From NCBI GenBank assembly GCA_965370805.1, contig CBDUVZ010000081.1, forward strand, positions 1 to 13,945: 13,945 bases of DNA, in the 5' to 3' direction. Positions 11,636 to 13,945 of the stretch are shown piece after piece. Made by a program: the position numbers and the translations under genes. The stretch comes from CBDUVZ01 sp965370805 (GTDB lineage Bacteria > Hydrothermota > Tepidihabitantia > Tepidihabitantales > Tepidihabitantaceae). Position 1 is the first letter of the stretch. Every line of letters begins with the position of its first letter. The notes beneath the pieces were generated by a model. That model saw only the letters and a program-made list of their open reading frames with translations. It made no database searches and had not been told where the DNA came from.

Positions 11636-13129
11636 GTGAACGTCTCCTCCGGACGGAGCGGTAGCCCCTGGCTATTGTATGCCGGGATCGGTCTGTACGC
11701 GCTCACGTTCATCCTGTTCTATCCCCGGGTCTTCGCAATCGTGGACGAGGATGCCTACCTGACCCAGGCGCTGCTATTCCGGTCCGGGCACCTGACCTAT
11801 GACGGCTCACCGATACCGGCGCCGCACATGACAGTCGACATCGCCGGGCGCCAGGTCAGTAAGTATCCACCCGGCAACAGTCTCTTCCTCCTGCCGTTCA
11901 CCGTCTTCGGCTGGCGCGGGGTCTTCCTGTCCGGGTTACTGCTCGCAATCGCCGGGACATTACTATTCCGGTCCGTCCTCCGGAGACTCGAGCCGCGAGC
12001 GGACCCCGCCTGGTCCCTGCTCTATCTCACCTATCCCGCGGTAGTCCTCTTCTCCCGGACAATGATGAGCGATCTCCTCGCCGCCACGCTGCTCCTCGCC
12101 GCCCTGTTCTTCCTGCTCAAAGGGAAAACCTGGGTAGTCGCGGCCGGCGCGGCGATAGGCTTTGCCTGCCTCGTCCGTTACTCCAGCGCTGCCGTAGTCC
12201 CGGTCTTCCTGATCCTGGCAATAATCGGGGCGAGAAAAAAGACCCGGGCCGCGCTGCTGTTACTCGCCGGCGTCCTGCCATTTGCCCTGCTTGCGGTCGG
12301 CTACAACACGTACGCCTACGGAGGCCCCTTCCGATTCCCGATGTACCTTACCGGACAGCTCTCACCCGGCTACTTCGTCCGCAACCTGACGGTCTACGCG
12401 GTCAGCCTGCTACTGCTCTACCCCGCGATGCTCCTCGCCCCGCTCGCGGCAGGCAGGAAACGCCGCATCATCATCAGCCTGCCCGCCTATGCCATCCTAC
12501 TACTCTACTGCCTCTTCTCATACGTCCACACCTCCCCCGGCCTGGCCGAACGCCTCACGGTCGGCATGCGCTACCTCCTCTCCGCGGTGCCCTTCTTCGT
12601 CCTCGGCTATGTGCTCATCCTCAACCGGCTCCTGCGCGGATTCCGCTGGGCAACACCGCTCAGACTCACCGTCATTACCGCGATGCTCATCCTCAGCGTA
12701 GCGATTCAGTACCGGCACCACCGCTATCTCAACGTCCAGGACAGCTACCGGCAGATGCTCTACGAAACAGTACCCGAATCAGCGCTCCTCATCTGCAACA
12801 AAGACATTTCGGAACTAGTGAGTTATGCCTGGGGCTGGCGCCGCTACCGCCGCTACGTCGAGTTCAACACGCCGGTCCCGACACGCCGGGCAATCAGCCG
12901 GAACGACACGGTCTACGCCGCCATTCTCCAGAAACCCGGGAAAACGAACACCATCGAAACACTACTATTCCACACCCTGCTTGCCTCCTACCCGCAACGA
13001 CGAATTGTGGTGGAAACCGCCCAGCCCTACCGATTCAGCCTGTACGAGCTCAAACCTGCCTCCGGTCCTCAGCCCCGGACCGGACCCTCCGCAACGCACG
13101 GTCCCGCCGGGCAAGACCGCCCCAGATGA
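11636..13129 (+). CDS. GT-C fold membrane glycosyltransferase (GT39/ArnT-like)
   Basis: A 497-residue integral membrane protein with about 10-12 predicted helices. After the first helix (residues 12-34) comes the acidic VDEDAYL motif (36-42), the position of the catalytic acidic pair in GT-C enzymes that use polyprenyl-phosphate sugars. Further typical features are the KYPPGNSLFLLP loop and SRTMMSDLLAATLLLAALFF. The C-terminal 100 residues are soluble. Such enzymes add a sugar to lipid or protein on the outer face of the membrane; donor and acceptor are unknown. I start it at GTG 11636, 8 nt after a promoter -10, and not at the in-frame TTG at 11600, which is the -35. The 3' end overlaps the convergent membrane-protein gene by 80 bp. 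Confidence 0.85.
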   Translation: MNVSSGRSGSPWLLYAGIGLYALTFILFYPRVFAIVDEDAYLTQALLFRSGHLTYDGSPIPAPHMTVDIAGRQVSKYPPGNSLFLLPFTVFGWRGVFLSGLLLAIAGTLLFRSVLRRLEPRADPAWSLLYLTYPAVVLFSRTMMSDLLAATLLLAALFFLLKGKTWVVAAGAAIGFACLVRYSSAAVVPVFLILAIIGARKKTRAALLLLAGVLPFALLAVGYNTYAYGGPFRFPMYLTGQLSPGYFVRNLTVYAVSLLLLYPAMLLAPLAAGRKRRIIISLPAYAILLLYCLFSYVHTSPGLAERLTVGMRYLLSAVPFFVLGYVLILNRLLRGFRWATPLRLTVITAMLILSVAIQYRHHRYLNVQDSYRQMLYETVPESALLICNKDISELVSYAWGWRRYRRYVEFNTPVPTRRAISRNDTVYAAILQKPGKTNTIETLLFHTLLASYPQRRIVVETAQPYRFSLYELKPASGPQPRTGPSATHGPAGQDRPR

Positions 13130-13697
13130 AACCGGTCACAATCAGGCCGGCAAACAACCCGTACGCGCCCAGCACTACCCCGACAACCTCATAACTCATC
13201 ATCCCCAGCGGGATAGTCTCCACCAGCAGCACTACCCAGAAACAATAAGCCAGCAGAGCGATAACGAACACCGCCACGTCCACCATCAGACTCCCCGAAA
13301 GAACAAAAGGAAACGGGCTCGGCGTCAAGTTCCTGACGTACAACTCTCGATTCACCGGCTCCTGCCCGCACACGGTATCCTCAGCCAGCGCCGCGGCAAA
13401 CAAATCCAGGGACCGCCGTGCCAGCGCCGCCAGCACGCAGACCAGCGCCACGAACACCAGCGCGAACACAACCGGACGATACGCATAGAACCGGCTCACT
13501 GTCTCCAGCTGCACCCCGCCGATTGAAACCGGGAAACGCATCAACAGCCCCGGCCCGAAACTGCAATACACCAGCAGCATCACCGAAAAGAAAACCCGCA
13601 GATACGCATTCGCCCGGACCGCCCGGTCCAACTCCCACCGGTAACCGTTCCGGATTGCGGCACCGGCCGTCTGGGCAAGGCTGGGAGGAACTGACAC
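13050..13697 (-). CDS. Unrecognised four-TM membrane protein
   Basis: A 215-residue membrane protein with helices at about residues 34-53, 75-93, 139-160 and 168-194 and a cytoplasmic-looking basic C-terminus (ARRDRALRRVR). The loop between helices 2 and 3 (about 45 residues) contains the only polar region. No family recognised. GTG start chosen because a strong promoter ends 8 nt before it. It converges on the glycosyltransferase gene, and the two share their last 80 bp on opposite strands. A role in the same envelope pathway is possible but unproven. Confidence 0.75.
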   Translation of the reverse strand: MSVPPSLAQTAGAAIRNGYRWELDRAVRANAYLRVFFSVMLLVYCSFGPGLLMRFPVSIGGVQLETVSRFYAYRPVVFALVFVALVCVLAALARRSLDLFAAALAEDTVCGQEPVNRELYVRNLTPSPFPFVLSGSLMVDVAVFVIALLAYCFWVVLLVETIPLGMMSYEVVGVVLGAYGLFAGLIVTGFIWGGLARRDRALRRVRSGAEDRRQV

Positions 13698-13705
13698 TGA
13701 CTCCT

Positions 13706-13733
13706 AGGATAAACCAGTTGCGGGAATTGTCAA
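13706..13733 (-). promoter_or_regulatory. Promoter of the four-TM protein gene (leaderless)
   Basis: On the minus strand, TTGACA (13728-13733), 16-bp spacer, TATCCT (13706-13711), then 8 nt to the GTG start. AGGAG lies between the -10 and the start, too close to serve as a standard SD on a transcript starting there. Confidence 0.75.
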
Positions 13734-13744
13734 CGACAACGGCG

Positions 13745-13945
13745 TCAAGCCCGCCCCGACCCCGCCCCCACCGTCCTGAGAACGTAGCTCCTGCCGCTGA
13801 CCTCATAGACCGTCAGAGTGCTCCTCATCGGCACCACCAAACCATCACGGCGCAGCGCCTTGAAACCATACACCAGCGGCCCCCCCACCCCCGCACCCCA
13901 CACCCTCACCCCAACGGCCCCCCCGGCCCGGGCCACCGGCGCCAC
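13745..13945 (-). CDS. 3' end of an unidentified gene, cut by the window edge
   Basis: Sixty-six C-terminal residues, very rich in Gly, Val and Arg, ending in LTVYEVSGRSYVLRTVGAGS. The segment VYEVSGR resembles the beta-strand turn (VYDxxGR) of C-terminal sorting or FlgD-like domains of secreted proteins, but this is a weak hint. The frame remains open to the edge, so the true start lies outside. The next gene's promoter begins 11 nt beyond its stop. Confidence 0.45.
   Translation of the reverse strand: MAPVARAGGAVGVRVWGAGVGGPLVYGFKALRRDGLVVPMRSTLTVYEVSGRSYVLRTVGAGSGRA

Overview
The window looks like chromosomal DNA of an uncultured, high-GC bacterium. It encodes bacterial tRNAs without CCA ends, sigma70-type promoters, Shine-Dalgarno (SD) sites, an ECF sigma factor and a PpiD/SurA-type foldase. 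I cannot place the phylum. The dispersed CACAAAGG-type and ATTTGAGATT-type repeats and the four-helix-bundle gene fit the candidate phyla seen in environmental genomes, but that is only an impression.

Left part, minus strand (27-4458): a NitT/TauT-type ABC importer operon, transcribed as binding protein, ATPase, permease, then an unrecognised 452-aa protein whose start is coupled to the end of the permease gene. Upstream lies a degenerate 12-bp tandem repeat (4191-4466). Its substitution pattern fits a minus-strand reading frame coding for an acidic xLxx tetrapeptide-repeat protein.

Middle part, plus strand (4538-8513): an unusual accessory region. Four small proteins (4599, 4960, 5353, 8063) share one C-terminal pattern, [YF]P-x-[YF]-x-x-F ... 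W-x-x-[RY]-GL-x-x-x-[IL]-L, and a fifth copy survives as a 3' relic (6523-6588). Between the third copy and the relic sits a two-gene module: an unrecognised helical protein followed by a Doc/Fic toxin. It is flanked by a direct repeat formed by the 3' end of the small-protein gene. Next comes an ECF sigma factor with an 88-aa partner, closed by a strong terminator. The same promoter-like element, CGAATT-N11-GGTGTATA, occurs three times at identical spacing: before the first small-protein operon, before the sigma gene and before the last small-protein gene. This suggests one regulon, perhaps controlled by the sigma factor itself.

Right part (8554-13945): a four-helix-bundle (S23-like) gene with its stop inside one arm of an inverted repeat, five minus-strand tRNA genes (Lys, Leu, Cys, Gly, Glu) with recognisable promoters, a PpiD-like peptidyl-prolyl isomerase, a divergent GT-C membrane glycosyltransferase, a convergently overlapping four-TM membrane protein, and the 3' end of one more gene at the edge. 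Several genes have a sigma70-type promoter whose -10 box ends only 6-8 nt before the start codon, which predicts leaderless mRNAs and corrects at least one gene start.
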